The notes beneath the pieces were generated by a model that saw nothing but the letters and a program-made list of their open reading frames with translations, was not told the DNA's origin and searched no databases. This document shows positions 50,876 through 61,073 of a DNA stretch of 64,000 bases, piece after piece (positions within the stretch are counted from its first letter, which is position 1; each line of letters begins with the position of its first letter). Made by a program: the position numbers and the translations under genes. This stretch comes from Granulosicoccus sp965214025 (lineage in GTDB: Bacteria; Pseudomonadota; Gammaproteobacteria; Granulosicoccales; Granulosicoccaceae), in assembly GCA_965214025.1 (NCBI GenBank), contig CBDCAW010000021.1:1-64000 (forward strand). Reading direction: 5' to 3'.

Positions 50876-52237
50876 TTAGATGGGTCTGGAAAGTTCGTGT
50901 CGAATCTTGCCAGTTGCAGCTCTCTCGAGCGTCTTCGATCTTTCGGTAAGACCACGCAGCATGTGTAGCAGACGCTGCCTGGCGTCATCCGTCTGTCGCT
51001 CGTCGTCATCGAGGAGTGTGAGCAGATCATGTAACTCATGGCGTAGTTCATTCAGGCGAAGGCGCTTTCGAGCCGAGACATAGATCGCCTGCTCCAACGC
51101 TGCCCAGGCGGGTGCGAAGTCTTCGAGCCGCGCCAGTGTGATCGCCAGCGAAGGGCTCGCTTCAAGCGTGAGCAGCGCATGGTAGCGACGCTGCGATTCG
51201 GGCCAGAGCGAGCGAAGCCAGATTCGCGACCCAAGCCGAGTGAACAGCGCCGCTGCAGGTTCGAGCTCTTCGTTACAGTACGGGTTTTCGCACGGCGGCC
51301 GCTCCTGCAGAGCGTCTGCCATTCCGGCATCCTCCGTATTGTTCCCGACATGCCTTGGCGGTCGGTGCGATACCTCCACCTCCACCGAGTTCGCATGCAC
51401 CAGCGGCAGGCCGTGCGCCCGAACCCGATCCGCCAGGACGCGATCCGCCTCGGGCGACAGGACTGGCCGTCCGGCTACCCGAGCGAATTGACCGGCCCGG
51501 ATTGCAAGGCTGGCTCCGGATACCGTGCCGTGATGCGGCCATGGGTTCCACGGATCGCGATCCAGACAGTTCTCGACTGCCAGTGCGGCATGTCGGTAAC
51601 GTCTCTCGAGCTCCCGAGTCTTGCGAACATCGGCAGGCAGGAAGCGAGTGTCGTCCAATTCGGTGAAAATCCGACCGCAGACCAATCCGGCCCCTGCGTG
51701 CAGCAGGGCAGCATTGTTGCTGACCCATTCGGGTGCAGGTTTCGCATCCGCATCGGTGGTCATCAGCAGCGTGCTCGGTTCCACCTCGAGGCTCGCGATG
51801 TCCAAAGCCAATCGCCGTGCAATTCCGGCGCATGCGAGGTGAGGCAAGAAGTCGACGTCGATCAGAGTCAGCGAATACCCTTCACGGGCGGACCAGGCCA
51901 ATGCTCGATCAACGGTGCGATCCGAGGTGTTGTTGACGATAACTATCAGCCGTACCCGCAATTCGGACACTGCAGCCGAACGAGCACAGGCTCCAAGACA
52001 CGTCTCGATCGGGGCTTCCTCGTCCAGCGCCGGAATGGCGATGACTGCATCTACCTGATCGCTCATCGGGGCCGGGTGGTACGTCCAGCGTTCGATGCCG
52101 TCCTTCCAGGGCGGCGAGCTCAACAGGCGTGCCAAGCCGCACCGGGATGCCGCAGACTCCGCGCTCATCGACGCAGGCTCGCCTGGTTCTGGAACGACCT
52201 GCATGTTCACGTTTGCGTCAGGAAGGTCCGGGGCCAC
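50876..52237 (-). CDS. Family 2 glycosyltransferase with C-terminal helical extension
   Basis: About 453 residues from a GTG; the ATG at 52204 is an alternative. VDAVIAIPALDEEAPIETCL begins the GT-A fold, LIVIVNNTSDRTVDRALAWS continues it, and LLMTTDADAKPAPEWV holds the DxD motif. The acceptor region contains GASLAIRAGQFARVAG. The last ~130 residues are helical and charged, without a known domain. It is a solitary gene. It may decorate a soluble acceptor. Confidence 0.8.
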   Translation of the reverse strand: MAPDLPDANVNMQVVPEPGEPASMSAESAASRCGLARLLSSPPWKDGIERWTYHPAPMSDQVDAVIAIPALDEEAPIETCLGACARSAAVSELRVRLIVIVNNTSDRTVDRALAWSAREGYSLTLIDVDFLPHLACAGIARRLALDIASLEVEPSTLLMTTDADAKPAPEWVSNNAALLHAGAGLVCGRIFTELDDTRFLPADVRKTRELERRYRHAALAVENCLDRDPWNPWPHHGTVSGASLAIRAGQFARVAGRPVLSPEADRVLADRVRAHGLPLVHANSVEVEVSHRPPRHVGNNTEDAGMADALQERPPCENPYCNEELEPAAALFTRLGSRIWLRSLWPESQRRYHALLTLEASPSLAITLARLEDFAPAWAALEQAIYVSARKRLRLNELRHELHDLLTLLDDDERQTDDARQRLLHMLRGLTERSKTLERAATGKIRHELSRPI

Positions 52238-52508
52238 GATGGGTAGCTGGTTGTCCGGAAAAATACCCGTTCGACAGGGTACATCGATGTATCACCGATC
52301 CCTGGCAACAGCTGCGCTCTACATTATTCGATGTCTATGCCGGCTTGTTTGTCGTCGCTTAAACTCGAGCTCACATTCTTGTGTATCGCAAGGCGTGACC
52401 GCCAAGCGGTCGAACAGGACGGCGCTGCAACCTGGGCTTGACCGACTGAAAGTCACAGGTTACGAAGTCGACAGTTCATTGCCGAACCGAACCTTGGTTC
52501 GTCACGCT

Positions 52509-53234
52509 TCATGAACGGCGCTCAATCACCTTCGAGGAGTCGGCGCCCGGGTTATTGACCATCGTGCTGATCTTGTAGGCATCCATTTCATCAGCGGGAT
52601 ACTCCTTGATTACGCTGCGGGCTGCCGCCTCATCGCCGTTCAGCCAGTTTGCACGAACATCACCATCGAGGATCAGGGGCATACGGTGCTTGTTCTTGCC
52701 GGCGTTGTGGATCTCGCGCATCAGCGGGTTCGCCGGCATGGTAACGATCGTGCAGGAGAGCACGCCGTTCGATTCCTCCCACAGCCCACCGAAGGTGAAG
52801 AACTCATCGTTCGCCGGTTCGATACACCACGGCTGCTTTGATTTTCCGCCGTCGTCCTGCCATTCGTAGAAGCCGCTTGCCACGACCAGGCAGCGCTGAC
52901 CTTGTTGCCAGGCATGACGGAAACTGTTCTTCTCATGCATGGTTTCGGCGCGGGCGTTGGCAGTCGAGTACTTTGGCACCTCACCGTTCGACCAGACGGG
53001 TACCAGCGGCCAGATGACAGCATCGGCCGCCAGGTGACCATCGTCGACTCGTACGATCGGAACTCGAGTCAGCCGACGCTCGGCCTTGCGGGTCGACGCT
53101 TCCGGTAGCGGCGGCTCGGACGGCGCAATGTTGTAACGCGGCTCGAACGGGTCGATACGGATGTACTGATCAAGGATTTGCAGCACGTCCATCAGGCCCT
53201 TCGGATCGACGGTGATGTTGTAGCGGCCACACAT
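52509..53234 (-). CDS. SRAP-domain protein (HMCES/YedK family)
   Basis: A 241-residue protein starting MCGRYNIT, which leaves the catalytic Cys2 at the N-terminus after Met removal. PRYNIAPSE, NARAETMHEKNSFRHAW, CLVVASGFYEW (with Glu) and KHRMPLIL (with His) are the conserved SRAP residues that form a thiazolidine crosslink with abasic sites in single-stranded DNA. It protects AP sites during replication. All key residues are present. Confidence 0.95.
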   Translation of the reverse strand: MCGRYNITVDPKGLMDVLQILDQYIRIDPFEPRYNIAPSEPPLPEASTRKAERRLTRVPIVRVDDGHLAADAVIWPLVPVWSNGEVPKYSTANARAETMHEKNSFRHAWQQGQRCLVVASGFYEWQDDGGKSKQPWCIEPANDEFFTFGGLWEESNGVLSCTIVTMPANPLMREIHNAGKNKHRMPLILDGDVRANWLNGDEAAARSVIKEYPADEMDAYKISTMVNNPGADSSKVIERRS

Positions 53235-53365
53235 GATGATCGTCCGTTGGTTCTATGTCGGCGGGACACTCGCTTCCGGGTAGTAAAGCATGCGTGCACG
53301 GCAGCAGTCATGGTGTTCGATGCAACCACCCGGGTGCGGCTCGAATGAGGTTGCCGCAATGGTCT

Positions 53366-54682
53366 CTATGGTCCGCGCCTCCCACCCCTTGCCACCAGCC
53401 ACAGCTGCTGCCTCGTGCCGGCTCTCAGAAACAGGAAGAAGAACGATGCGAATGCATAGGCAGCCAGCGTGGCCCAGGCAGCACCGATAATGCCCATGCG
53501 CGGAATCAACCACAGGTTCAGCAGCAGGTTGATCACCGCACCGGCTCCGTGGCTGAGCAGCGATAACGGTTCCTGGCCGGTGATGAGCAGGTGCTGCTGC
53601 ACCAGGTATTGCACGAAGAAGAAGCAGCCAGCCCACACATGCACCTGCAGCACCGCGGCGGCCGGTGCGAACCCGAGGCCGAACAGCAGCGTGACGATCC
53701 AGTGAGCGCATTGCGACATGAACACCGCAACCGCCACGCCCGCCAGCACGAACAGCAGCGCTCGGCGGCGCAAGACCGCATAGTAGTCGGCTTCGCTTCG
53801 TCGGTAGCGCTCGAGCATGTCCGGGTAGTAGCGCGCCGCCAGCGTGGCCGGAAACACGTACCACAGCTCCGACAGCCGGCTCGCGGCGGCATAGAGCCCG
53901 GCCTGCTCACCGCCTTCCAGTGCGCCGATGACGAGAATATCCACTTTCAGGTAGAGCACCGACACGATGGCCGACCCCCATAGCCAGGCGGATCGCGCCA
54001 GCAGCGCACGCGCCTGAGCGAAGCTGAACCAACGTGGCGACAGGTGAGGCCAGGGCACCTTTCCTCCGGCCAACGGACGATGCAGCTGACGGAACTTCAC
54101 ATACTGCAACAGGCCGACCATCGCGAATTCCAGGCCCGTAAGAGCGATCAGTGCGCTGACACCGAGCCCGGCAAGGATCAGCGACAGTTTCAGTGCGAAT
54201 GCAACTACGAACACTCCTGCCTTCCACAAGGCAATCTGATGAAAGTGACCCTGGTAGTTCAACAGGAACTCGAACAGGATCAGGCTGTACAGCCCTTGCA
54301 ATACGAACAGAAGGCCTACGGCCGCCAGCGATACGGGTTCATCCACTGCCGGTGTGAAATGGAAGTAGACAAGCAGCAGCGCCATACCGCCTGCGAGGCC
54401 CGCCACCAGGCGCAGGATTACCGCGGTGTAGAATTGGCGGATGGCATCGCTCTGGTGTGACTGCTCGCTCACCAGACGTACCACGATGTTGTTCAGGCCC
54501 ACGCTCGACAGCGGTACCAGGAACGCCGCCCAGGCCGTGACGATCGAAAACACCCCGAGGCTGCCCGCGCCGAGCTGACGGGCGATCAGCACCGTGAGCA
54601 GCGCACCGCAGGCAAGTTTCACCAACCGCTCGGCGAGCATGGCGACGGACGGGCGGCGCAGTGTGTCGAGTACCAGCGGCAT
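53366..54682 (-). CDS. Oligosaccharide flippase family protein (Wzx-type)
   Basis: A 438-residue protein with about twelve membrane segments. LACGALLTVLIARQLGAGSL followed by GVFSIVTAWAAFLVPLSSVG is typical of the polysaccharide biosynthesis/MATE fold, as is the LPATLAARYYPDML region. It would flip lipid-linked glycans across the inner membrane. It stands apart from the main exopolysaccharide locus and is divergent from the SGNH hydrolase gene. Confidence 0.87.
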   Translation of the reverse strand: MPLVLDTLRRPSVAMLAERLVKLACGALLTVLIARQLGAGSLGVFSIVTAWAAFLVPLSSVGLNNIVVRLVSEQSHQSDAIRQFYTAVILRLVAGLAGGMALLLVYFHFTPAVDEPVSLAAVGLLFVLQGLYSLILFEFLLNYQGHFHQIALWKAGVFVVAFALKLSLILAGLGVSALIALTGLEFAMVGLLQYVKFRQLHRPLAGGKVPWPHLSPRWFSFAQARALLARSAWLWGSAIVSVLYLKVDILVIGALEGGEQAGLYAAASRLSELWYVFPATLAARYYPDMLERYRRSEADYYAVLRRRALLFVLAGVAVAVFMSQCAHWIVTLLFGLGFAPAAAVLQVHVWAGCFFFVQYLVQQHLLITGQEPLSLLSHGAGAVINLLLNLWLIPRMGIIGAAWATLAAYAFASFFFLFLRAGTRQQLWLVARGGRRGP

Positions 54683-54822
54683 TTCCGATAGGGAAGGATT
54701 GCGGTTGGTGAGTAGCAGCCTGCTCGGCTAGAATGGAGTGGGTGAAGCTCAGATCTGAGCGCCGCGCCGCAGTGTACTACGGGTTCTTCCGACGAGGAGG
54801 AGCGCAAATATGGAGTGAGATA

Positions 54823-55575
54823 ATGGAACGAGCAAACCCGCGAACCGGTCTCATGATCGCTCTGGTGGGCAGCCTGCTCTCGAGCACTGCCAACGCGCAG
54901 GACGAGGACGTGAAGAATGTCCTCGTCTACGGTGACAGCATCACGTGGGGCTGGATGCCGAAGAACCCCATCGTGCCCACCGTCCGTCACGCGGAGGCAG
55001 ATCGCTGGCCGAACATCATGGCCGCCGCCCTTGGTGACGGCTATGCAGTAATCACCGAGGGCCTGAGCGGCCGGACGACGAACGTCGAGGACGAGACCGC
55101 CCCGGGACTGATGAACGGAGCGGAGTATCTGGATTCCGCTCTGCTGAGTCATCTACCGCTCGATCTGGTCGTCATCATGTTGGGCACCAACGACACCAAG
55201 ACCTATCTCGATCGCTCGCCGCTCGAGATCGGTCTCGGTATGGGAGAGCTGATCAACATCGTGCAGGAAGGAAGCGGTCTGGGCTGGTACGAGTACGAGG
55301 AAGCGGCGCCCGACGTATTGGTGATCAGCCCACCACCGGTCGCCACGGTAATCGATCCGGGTTCAGCCGAGGCCTTCGGCGACTCGGAGCGGATGATCGG
55401 TGAGCTGCCGGCGATCTACCGGGCGATCGCCGAAGCGGGCGGCGCTCACTTCTTCGACGCGGCGACGGTCGTTGAAGAGACGGAGGTCGGGGTCGACGGC
55501 ATTCATCTGACGGTCAAGGGCAATACCGATCTGGGCAATGCCGTCGCCGAACAGGTATCTACCCTCCTGAAGTGA
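54823..55575 (+). CDS. Secreted SGNH/GDSL hydrolase (no shared C-terminal domain)
   Basis: A 250-residue protein with a signal peptide ending STANAQ. Catalytic blocks: NVLVYGDSITWGW (Ser), GLSGRTTNVED, VVIMLGTNDTK (Asn) and VGVDGIHLTVKG (Asp/His). It resembles arylesterase-like SGNH enzymes rather than the three array paralogues. A GAGGAGG lies upstream, followed by a two-codon mini-frame ATG GAG TGA (54810-54818) just before the chosen ATG at 54823. Confidence 0.87.
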   Translation: MERANPRTGLMIALVGSLLSSTANAQDEDVKNVLVYGDSITWGWMPKNPIVPTVRHAEADRWPNIMAAALGDGYAVITEGLSGRTTNVEDETAPGLMNGAEYLDSALLSHLPLDLVVIMLGTNDTKTYLDRSPLEIGLGMGELINIVQEGSGLGWYEYEEAAPDVLVISPPPVATVIDPGSAEAFGDSERMIGELPAIYRAIAEAGGAHFFDAATVVEETEVGVDGIHLTVKGNTDLGNAVAEQVSTLLK

Positions 55576-55712
55576 GCCGACGCGATGGAGTGTACGACCT
55601 CATTTATTTCTCGCCGGTAGACTCGGCGTTGCCGGCGCCCGTGATGAAGCTACTTAAAGGCGTGATCGAAGATCATTGAACTTGGCAACGAATGTACTGG
55701 GGTTCGCACGCG

Positions 55713-56693
55713 TCAAATTTCTGAAGCCGCTGGCAATCCCAGTGGCACGAACAGGTAGCGTGACACGATAGGTCGACCCGCACTGAGTGCGCTCTTGCGC
55801 GACGCCACGTTTCTGCCGTCTATCGTGCCTATCAGTCGTCTTGCTTTATCTTCTTGCAAATACCGTGCGGCCAGTGCCCGTTGCGCGGCGGCTGCGCACC
55901 CGCGCCCCGAGTACTCGACGGTAACCACTTCTTCCATGATAACGTCGCCTTCGATCCAGTCGATGTTCCCTGGAAGAGTCGCGATCAGCCCGACCGTACC
56001 GCCGTCTGCACGCATCGCGAACAGTGAGCCAGCGGCGTGGCACTCAGCAAGCGTGGCAGCATTGACCGGGGTGATGTCACGAGAGAGCACCGGATTATCA
56101 CGACCAAGTGCCTCGTAGCGCGCCTTGACCAGCGCAACCGCTTCGCCGGGATCGTCAAACTGCATGAGTGTCACCTCGCCGTTGTCGGGCGTCATTGCTG
56201 ATACGACGCCTGCGTGCACCGAAACGTCAATTATCCATGCGGCGGGAAAAGGCGTTGCCGTCTTCTCCGTAGGAATCTGATCAGGCCAGTGCAATCGCAT
56301 ATGCAGTGGCCTGAAGGTACGCCATTCATGAGCAACCATCCTGATGAGTTTTTCAATGGTTGTCGGCGCCCATGGGTCAAAACCCTGAACGCTGTCGAGC
56401 GATGCCCAGGCGATTATTTCTATGAATGGACGCGAAACATCTCCCCCGAAGAAACGAATACCGGCAAGTACACGTAGACCGTTGCCCTCGACTATGCGGT
56501 GCAAATAGTCTGACTCGGCAATTCCCGGTAGCTCGATAGTGTCAGTGAACAGGCGCGCGAACGCTTTATCTGCCGTCCGGTCGAGTTGCCGCTCGAACCA
56601 ACGGCCAAGCCCATCGCGATCCCATGAGCCTGCACCGGATAGCGAGTCCGCAAGATCGACAAGCCTATCGAGACTGGACCATTTGGCGATCAT
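55713..56693 (-). CDS. GNAT-like acetyltransferase domain protein
   Basis: A 326-residue protein. The C-terminal part (VIMEEVVTVEYSGRGCAAAA, QRALAARYLQE) looks like the acetyl-CoA-binding region of GNAT enzymes (R-G-x-G/A-type loop), followed by LIGTIDGRNVASRKSALSAG. The N-terminal half has no recognised domain. It probably transfers an acetyl group to an amine, but key residues are only partly visible. Nothing in the neighbours tells the substrate. Confidence 0.55.
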   Translation of the reverse strand: MIAKWSSLDRLVDLADSLSGAGSWDRDGLGRWFERQLDRTADKAFARLFTDTIELPGIAESDYLHRIVEGNGLRVLAGIRFFGGDVSRPFIEIIAWASLDSVQGFDPWAPTTIEKLIRMVAHEWRTFRPLHMRLHWPDQIPTEKTATPFPAAWIIDVSVHAGVVSAMTPDNGEVTLMQFDDPGEAVALVKARYEALGRDNPVLSRDITPVNAATLAECHAAGSLFAMRADGGTVGLIATLPGNIDWIEGDVIMEEVVTVEYSGRGCAAAAQRALAARYLQEDKARRLIGTIDGRNVASRKSALSAGRPIVSRYLFVPLGLPAASEI

Positions 56694-56958
56694 GGGCGTC
56701 TTTGTTCGGTGAAGCCGAATCGGCTTGGTGTGAATATAGCGGCGAAATGTGCATTCTGGATGAAGGCGATACCGGCAAGATCGATTCGGTCGGGAATGGG
56801 CGCATGCCTATTGCAGCGCCACGAAAGTATTCCTCTGCTCGCTGGCAGAAGCGGAGGTTAACGATGCGTCACGAAAGTCAGAGCAGGCACTGCGTACACT
56901 GAGCGCGCGCATGCCAGACGCGGGTGCGTACCTGATCAGGCCAATGGAGAGCGCCCCT

Positions 56959-59670
56959 ATGATCTGTCGTCCCAAACCGCCCACGCACGCTTCAAGATGC
57001 AGCGCTGAAGGGTTACGCAACACACTGCCGGCGATCGGGGTCGCGCTGGCGGCGAGTGCCGCGATCACGCTCTCGGCCGCGGCCCTGGCACAATCATCAG
57101 CCACCGAGGCGCCTGACGACTACGCCTCGAACCTGGAACTGATCCAGAGCGCAACGACGCGCAATACCAACCATGACGCAAGCCCCTGGCGCGACACTCG
57201 TCAGTCAGACCTGTCACTGCCCAATCACCTCGGCCCCCGCAGCGACTATCTCGGTGAGGAGGTCACCGGCCCACCGTATTGGCCCGGCAGGGAATTTCCG
57301 GGTTCGACACCCGAGCCTGCATACCCGAACGAGGACGGTGGCCAGTTCCGCATCGCCTGCGAGTTCTCGCACTTCGCCTACGACGACCCGATCGTCAAGC
57401 CCGGCGAGCCCGGGGCCTCGCACCTGCACATGTTCTTCGGCAACACCGACGCCAACGCATTCTCGACCTACGATACGTTGACGAACTCCGGTTCGAGTAC
57501 CTGTAACGGGCAGGAGATCAACCGCACCGGTTACTGGTTGCCGGCGCTGTTCGACGGGGACGGCAACGTGCGCATCCCGATGCGCGCCATCGTCTACTAC
57601 AAGGGTTACGGCCTGGCCAACGGTCGCTCGGAGGTTTATCCCCCCGGAGCGGCGATCATCGCCATGGAGAACCTGCACGAGGTGCCGCAGGGCGAGGGCG
57701 GCGTGCAGGGTATCGAGCAAGCGTTCCAGTGCTCGGACCAGTTCCGCGGCGGGCGCAGTGTGCAGTCGAACACGATGCCCGACTGCCCCGGTGGCGGAGT
57801 CGGCGGCGAGGGCTTCTTCAAGACGATCGAGATGCATGTGAAGTTCCCCAACTGTTGGAACGGGCAGGACGCGTCCGACCCCGACAACTGGTCGACCGGC
57901 CTTGCCGGTAGCTGGTTCTACAGCGAGTGCGAGGACTGGGTGACGACACCGAACATCGAGTACATCGTCCAGTACCAGGTCGACGCCGGGGAGAGCACTG
58001 GCGACTGGTACCTCTCTTCCGACGTGAACCGCGAGACGCTCGAGATCGACAAGCCGCGCGGCTCCTCTCTGCATGCAGACTGGTGGGGTGGCTGGCGCGA
58101 GGACGTCAATCAGACCTGGCTTGACGAATGCACGAACTTCGAGATTCCGGGGGTTCCGACCGGTTGCGGCTTCGGTTACCTGAGCAACAATGGGCCCGAC
58201 AGCGACAATCCGAATCCCGGCCCCGCGCTGAAACTCCGCCCGCAGTACGACGCGCCGCAGGAGGGCGCATCGAAGGTCGCGGCCGCCACGCTCTACGAGG
58301 AGCTCTGCCCGAGCGGCATACGCATGGATTCGCCGGAGGACGCCGCTTGGTGCACACAATCCGACGCCCCCGTCAGTGAGCCCGAAGCGCCCGTCGAGCC
58401 TGAGGCGCCCATCGATCCCGAAGCGCCTGTCGAACCCGAAGCACCTGTCGATTCCGAATCGCCTGTCGAGCCTGAGGCACCCGTCGACTCCGAAACGCCT
58501 GTCGAGCCTGAGGCACCCGTCGATTCCGAAGCGCCCGCCGAGCCTGAGGCGCCGGTCGATCCCGAGGAACCCGTGGAGTTCGAAGCGCCTGTTAAGCCTG
58601 AGGTACCTGTCGAGCCCAAGGCACCCGGCGAGGAATACGGTACCGCTCCGTCCGGAATTCGTGCGGTGCGCTACGGCACGACGTCGGGTGGAATAGCCTG
58701 GGACCGTGCTGCGGAGCCTGGCGTGCGCTACGAGGTCAGCGCCGATGGCGAGATCGTCGCATCGGAGAGCGCCGCAAGCAGCTACGTGGACAACGACCTG
58801 GTGCCCGGTGAGGAGCGGTTCTACGAGGTGGTGGCCATCTCGCCCAGCGAAGGACGATCGGCACCTGCCGAGGTGACGATGCCCGCGTCCCGTGGGAGCG
58901 CCACCGAGACGCCGGACGCCGAGCAGCCGGACCCCGATGCTCCGCTGGCAGCACCGACGGGGATGATCGCGGTGCGCTACTCCTCCACGATGGGCGGCAT
59001 TGCCTGGAGGCGTCCTGCCCAACGCGGCCTTACCTACCAGGTCAGCACCGACGGGCGGGTCGTGGTCCCCAGGAGCTTCGGCACCAGCTACGTGGACACC
59101 GAGCTCATACCCGGTCAGAGTCGAAGCTACGAGGTAATCGCGATCTCGCCCACGGGCGAGCGCTCGGAGAGCGTCGAGGTGACCATGCCGGCCGCTCGGG
59201 GCGATACGAGCAAGACGCCGGAACCACCGGCGCCGGAGGCCGAACCCGAGCCGTCCGTGCCCGAGGAGCCATCGGCCCCCGAGCCTGAGCTCGAAGAGCC
59301 GTTTGCCCCGGAGCCCGAGCTTGAAGAACCGAGCGCTCCCGAGCCTGAGCTTGAAGAGCCGATGCCTGAGGAGCCATCTGCTCCGGAGCCTGAGCTCGAA
59401 GAGCCGATGCCCGAAGTGCCGTCTGTTCCGGAACCTGAGCCTGAAGAGCCGTCTGTGCCCGAGACCGATGGTGGCGACGGTTCCGAACTGAGCCGGGTGT
59501 GCACGCCGGAGATCACGCTGGATATCCAGGACGCCGCACGAGGTGACCTGTTCCTGGACGTCGCCGGATCCGACCCGGAAGCGTTCCTGCAGAACATCGG
59601 ACGCGAGGTGTGCGCCACGATGTACCGGCAGGCAAGCGAAGTGCGCCGGCAGGACCCCGACAGCCGATGA
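56959..59670 (+). CDS. Giant secreted DUF1996 / fibronectin-like / BSP-peptidase protein, N-terminal part
   Basis: The ATG at 56959 has GGAGAG upstream. A signal peptide (LPAIGVALAASAAITLSAAA, LAQS) is followed by a DUF1996-like domain (about residues 60-450) with HLHMFFGNTDANAF and GYWLPALFDGDG. Pro/Glu-rich spacers surround two fibronectin-like repeats (IRAVRYGTTSGGIAWDRAAE and MIAVRYSSTMGGIAWRRPAQ). The frame then enters a basic-secretory-protein (BSP) domain and stops at 59670 after RRQDPDSR. Comparison with the second BSP copy shows one extra G at 59663; without it the frame continues to 61114 as one protein of about 1,385 residues. Confidence 0.82.
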   Translation: MICRPKPPTHASRCSAEGLRNTLPAIGVALAASAAITLSAAALAQSSATEAPDDYASNLELIQSATTRNTNHDASPWRDTRQSDLSLPNHLGPRSDYLGEEVTGPPYWPGREFPGSTPEPAYPNEDGGQFRIACEFSHFAYDDPIVKPGEPGASHLHMFFGNTDANAFSTYDTLTNSGSSTCNGQEINRTGYWLPALFDGDGNVRIPMRAIVYYKGYGLANGRSEVYPPGAAIIAMENLHEVPQGEGGVQGIEQAFQCSDQFRGGRSVQSNTMPDCPGGGVGGEGFFKTIEMHVKFPNCWNGQDASDPDNWSTGLAGSWFYSECEDWVTTPNIEYIVQYQVDAGESTGDWYLSSDVNRETLEIDKPRGSSLHADWWGGWREDVNQTWLDECTNFEIPGVPTGCGFGYLSNNGPDSDNPNPGPALKLRPQYDAPQEGASKVAAATLYEELCPSGIRMDSPEDAAWCTQSDAPVSEPEAPVEPEAPIDPEAPVEPEAPVDSESPVEPEAPVDSETPVEPEAPVDSEAPAEPEAPVDPEEPVEFEAPVKPEVPVEPKAPGEEYGTAPSGIRAVRYGTTSGGIAWDRAAEPGVRYEVSADGEIVASESAASSYVDNDLVPGEERFYEVVAISPSEGRSAPAEVTMPASRGSATETPDAEQPDPDAPLAAPTGMIAVRYSSTMGGIAWRRPAQRGLTYQVSTDGRVVVPRSFGTSYVDTELIPGQSRSYEVIAISPTGERSESVEVTMPAARGDTSKTPEPPAPEAEPEPSVPEEPSAPEPELEEPFAPEPELEEPSAPEPELEEPMPEEPSAPEPELEEPMPEVPSVPEPEPEEPSVPETDGGDGSELSRVCTPEITLDIQDAARGDLFLDVAGSDPEAFLQNIGREVCATMYRQASEVRRQDPDSR
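58646..59253 (+). repeat. Fibronectin-like block, copy 1 (copy 2 at 63393-64000)
   Basis: About 608 bases encoding two fibronectin-like repeats and the start of a Pro/Glu spacer. The same block occurs at offset +4747 in the next gene with about ten base differences, so identity is near 98 percent. Copy 2 may extend past the window end. Confidence 0.92.
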
Positions 59671-61073
59671 GCCGCCGGGGTTGCAGTTGGTCATTCGCGA
59701 TGATCCGGGTGCGGTGGCTTACATCACGTCGGGCAACCGTCCCAACAGTGTGGAAGTCACGATCAGCACCGATCACCTGCAGAACGTGGCGGACGATCCG
59801 GACGGCAGCGTGGAGGAGGAGGTCAAGGGCATCCTCTATCACGAGATGACGCACATGTATCAGCAGGATGACTCCGACGGTGGTGGTGCGGATATCGGTC
59901 TGATCGAAGGCATTGCCGACTCGGTACGCTTCAAGAACGGCTTCGTTCCGCGAGGGGCACAGCCGAACAAGGACGGCAACTGGAACGATGGCTACCGCAC
60001 GACCGCGTTCTTCCTGTTGTGGCTTGAGCAGCGTTATGACTCGTTCATCTACGAGCTGAACCTGAGCATGAGCAACACGGACGGTGAGCGGTGGACGCCG
60101 GACGCGTTCGAGACGATCACCGGCCAATCGGTGGACGAACTGTGGGAGGCTTACGTCGAGTCGGACGAAACGCCGCAGCTACCGGTTCCCGAGCCGGAGC
60201 CGGAGCCGCCCATGCCTGAGGAGCCATCCGCTCCGGAGCCCGAGCCCGAGGAGCCGACTGCCCCGGAGCCTGAGCTTGAAGAGCCGACCGTTCCGGAGCC
60301 TGAGCCTGAAGAGCCGTCGGCCCCGGAACCTGAGCCGGAGGAGCCATCCGCTCCGGAACCTGAGCCTGAAGAGCCGTCTGTGCCCGAGACCGATGGTGGC
60401 GACGGTTCCGAACTGAGCCGGGTGTGCACGCCGGAGATCACGCTGGATATCCAGGACGCCGCACGAGGCGACCTGTTCCTGGACGTCGCCGGATCCGACC
60501 CGGAAGCGTTCCTGCAGAACATCGGACGCGAGGTGTGCGCCACGATGTACCGGCAGGCAAGCGAAGTGCGCCGGCAGGACCCCGACACCGATGAGCCGCC
60601 GGGGTTGCAGTTGGTCATTCGCGATGATCCGGGTGCGGTGGCTTACATCACGTCGGGCAACCGTCCCAACAGTGTGGAAGTCACGATCAGCACCGATCAC
60701 CTGCAGAACGTGGCGGACGAGCCGGATGGCAGCGTGGAGGAGGAGGTCAAGGGCATCCTCTATCACGAGATGACGCACATGTACCAGCAGGATGACTCCG
60801 ACGGTGGTGGTGCGGATGGCGGTCTGATCGAAGGCATTGCCGACTCGGTACGCTTCAAGAACGGCTTCGTTCCGCGAGGGGCACAGCCGAACAAGGACGG
60901 CAACTGGAACGACGGCTACCGTACGACCGCGTTCTTCCTGTTGTGGCTCGAGCAGCGTTATGACTCGTTCATCTACGAGCTGAACCTGAGCATGAGCAAC
61001 ACGGACGGAGAGCGGTGGACGCCGGACGCGTTCGAGACGATCACCGGCAAACCGGTGGACGAGCTGTGGAACG
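59427..61073 (+). repeat. Tandem duplication of the BSP-domain segment
   Basis: The stretch 59427-60149 recurs at 60352-61073, an offset of 925 bases before and 924 bases after position 59663. Only scattered base changes are seen. The offset change marks the single extra G in copy 1. Confidence 0.9.

Noticed and set aside
57214..59694. An 826-codon minus-strand frame opposite the giant BSP gene
   Set aside because: It is rich in Arg, Gly, His and Leu and mirrors the plus-strand codon bias; all recognised domains are on the plus strand.
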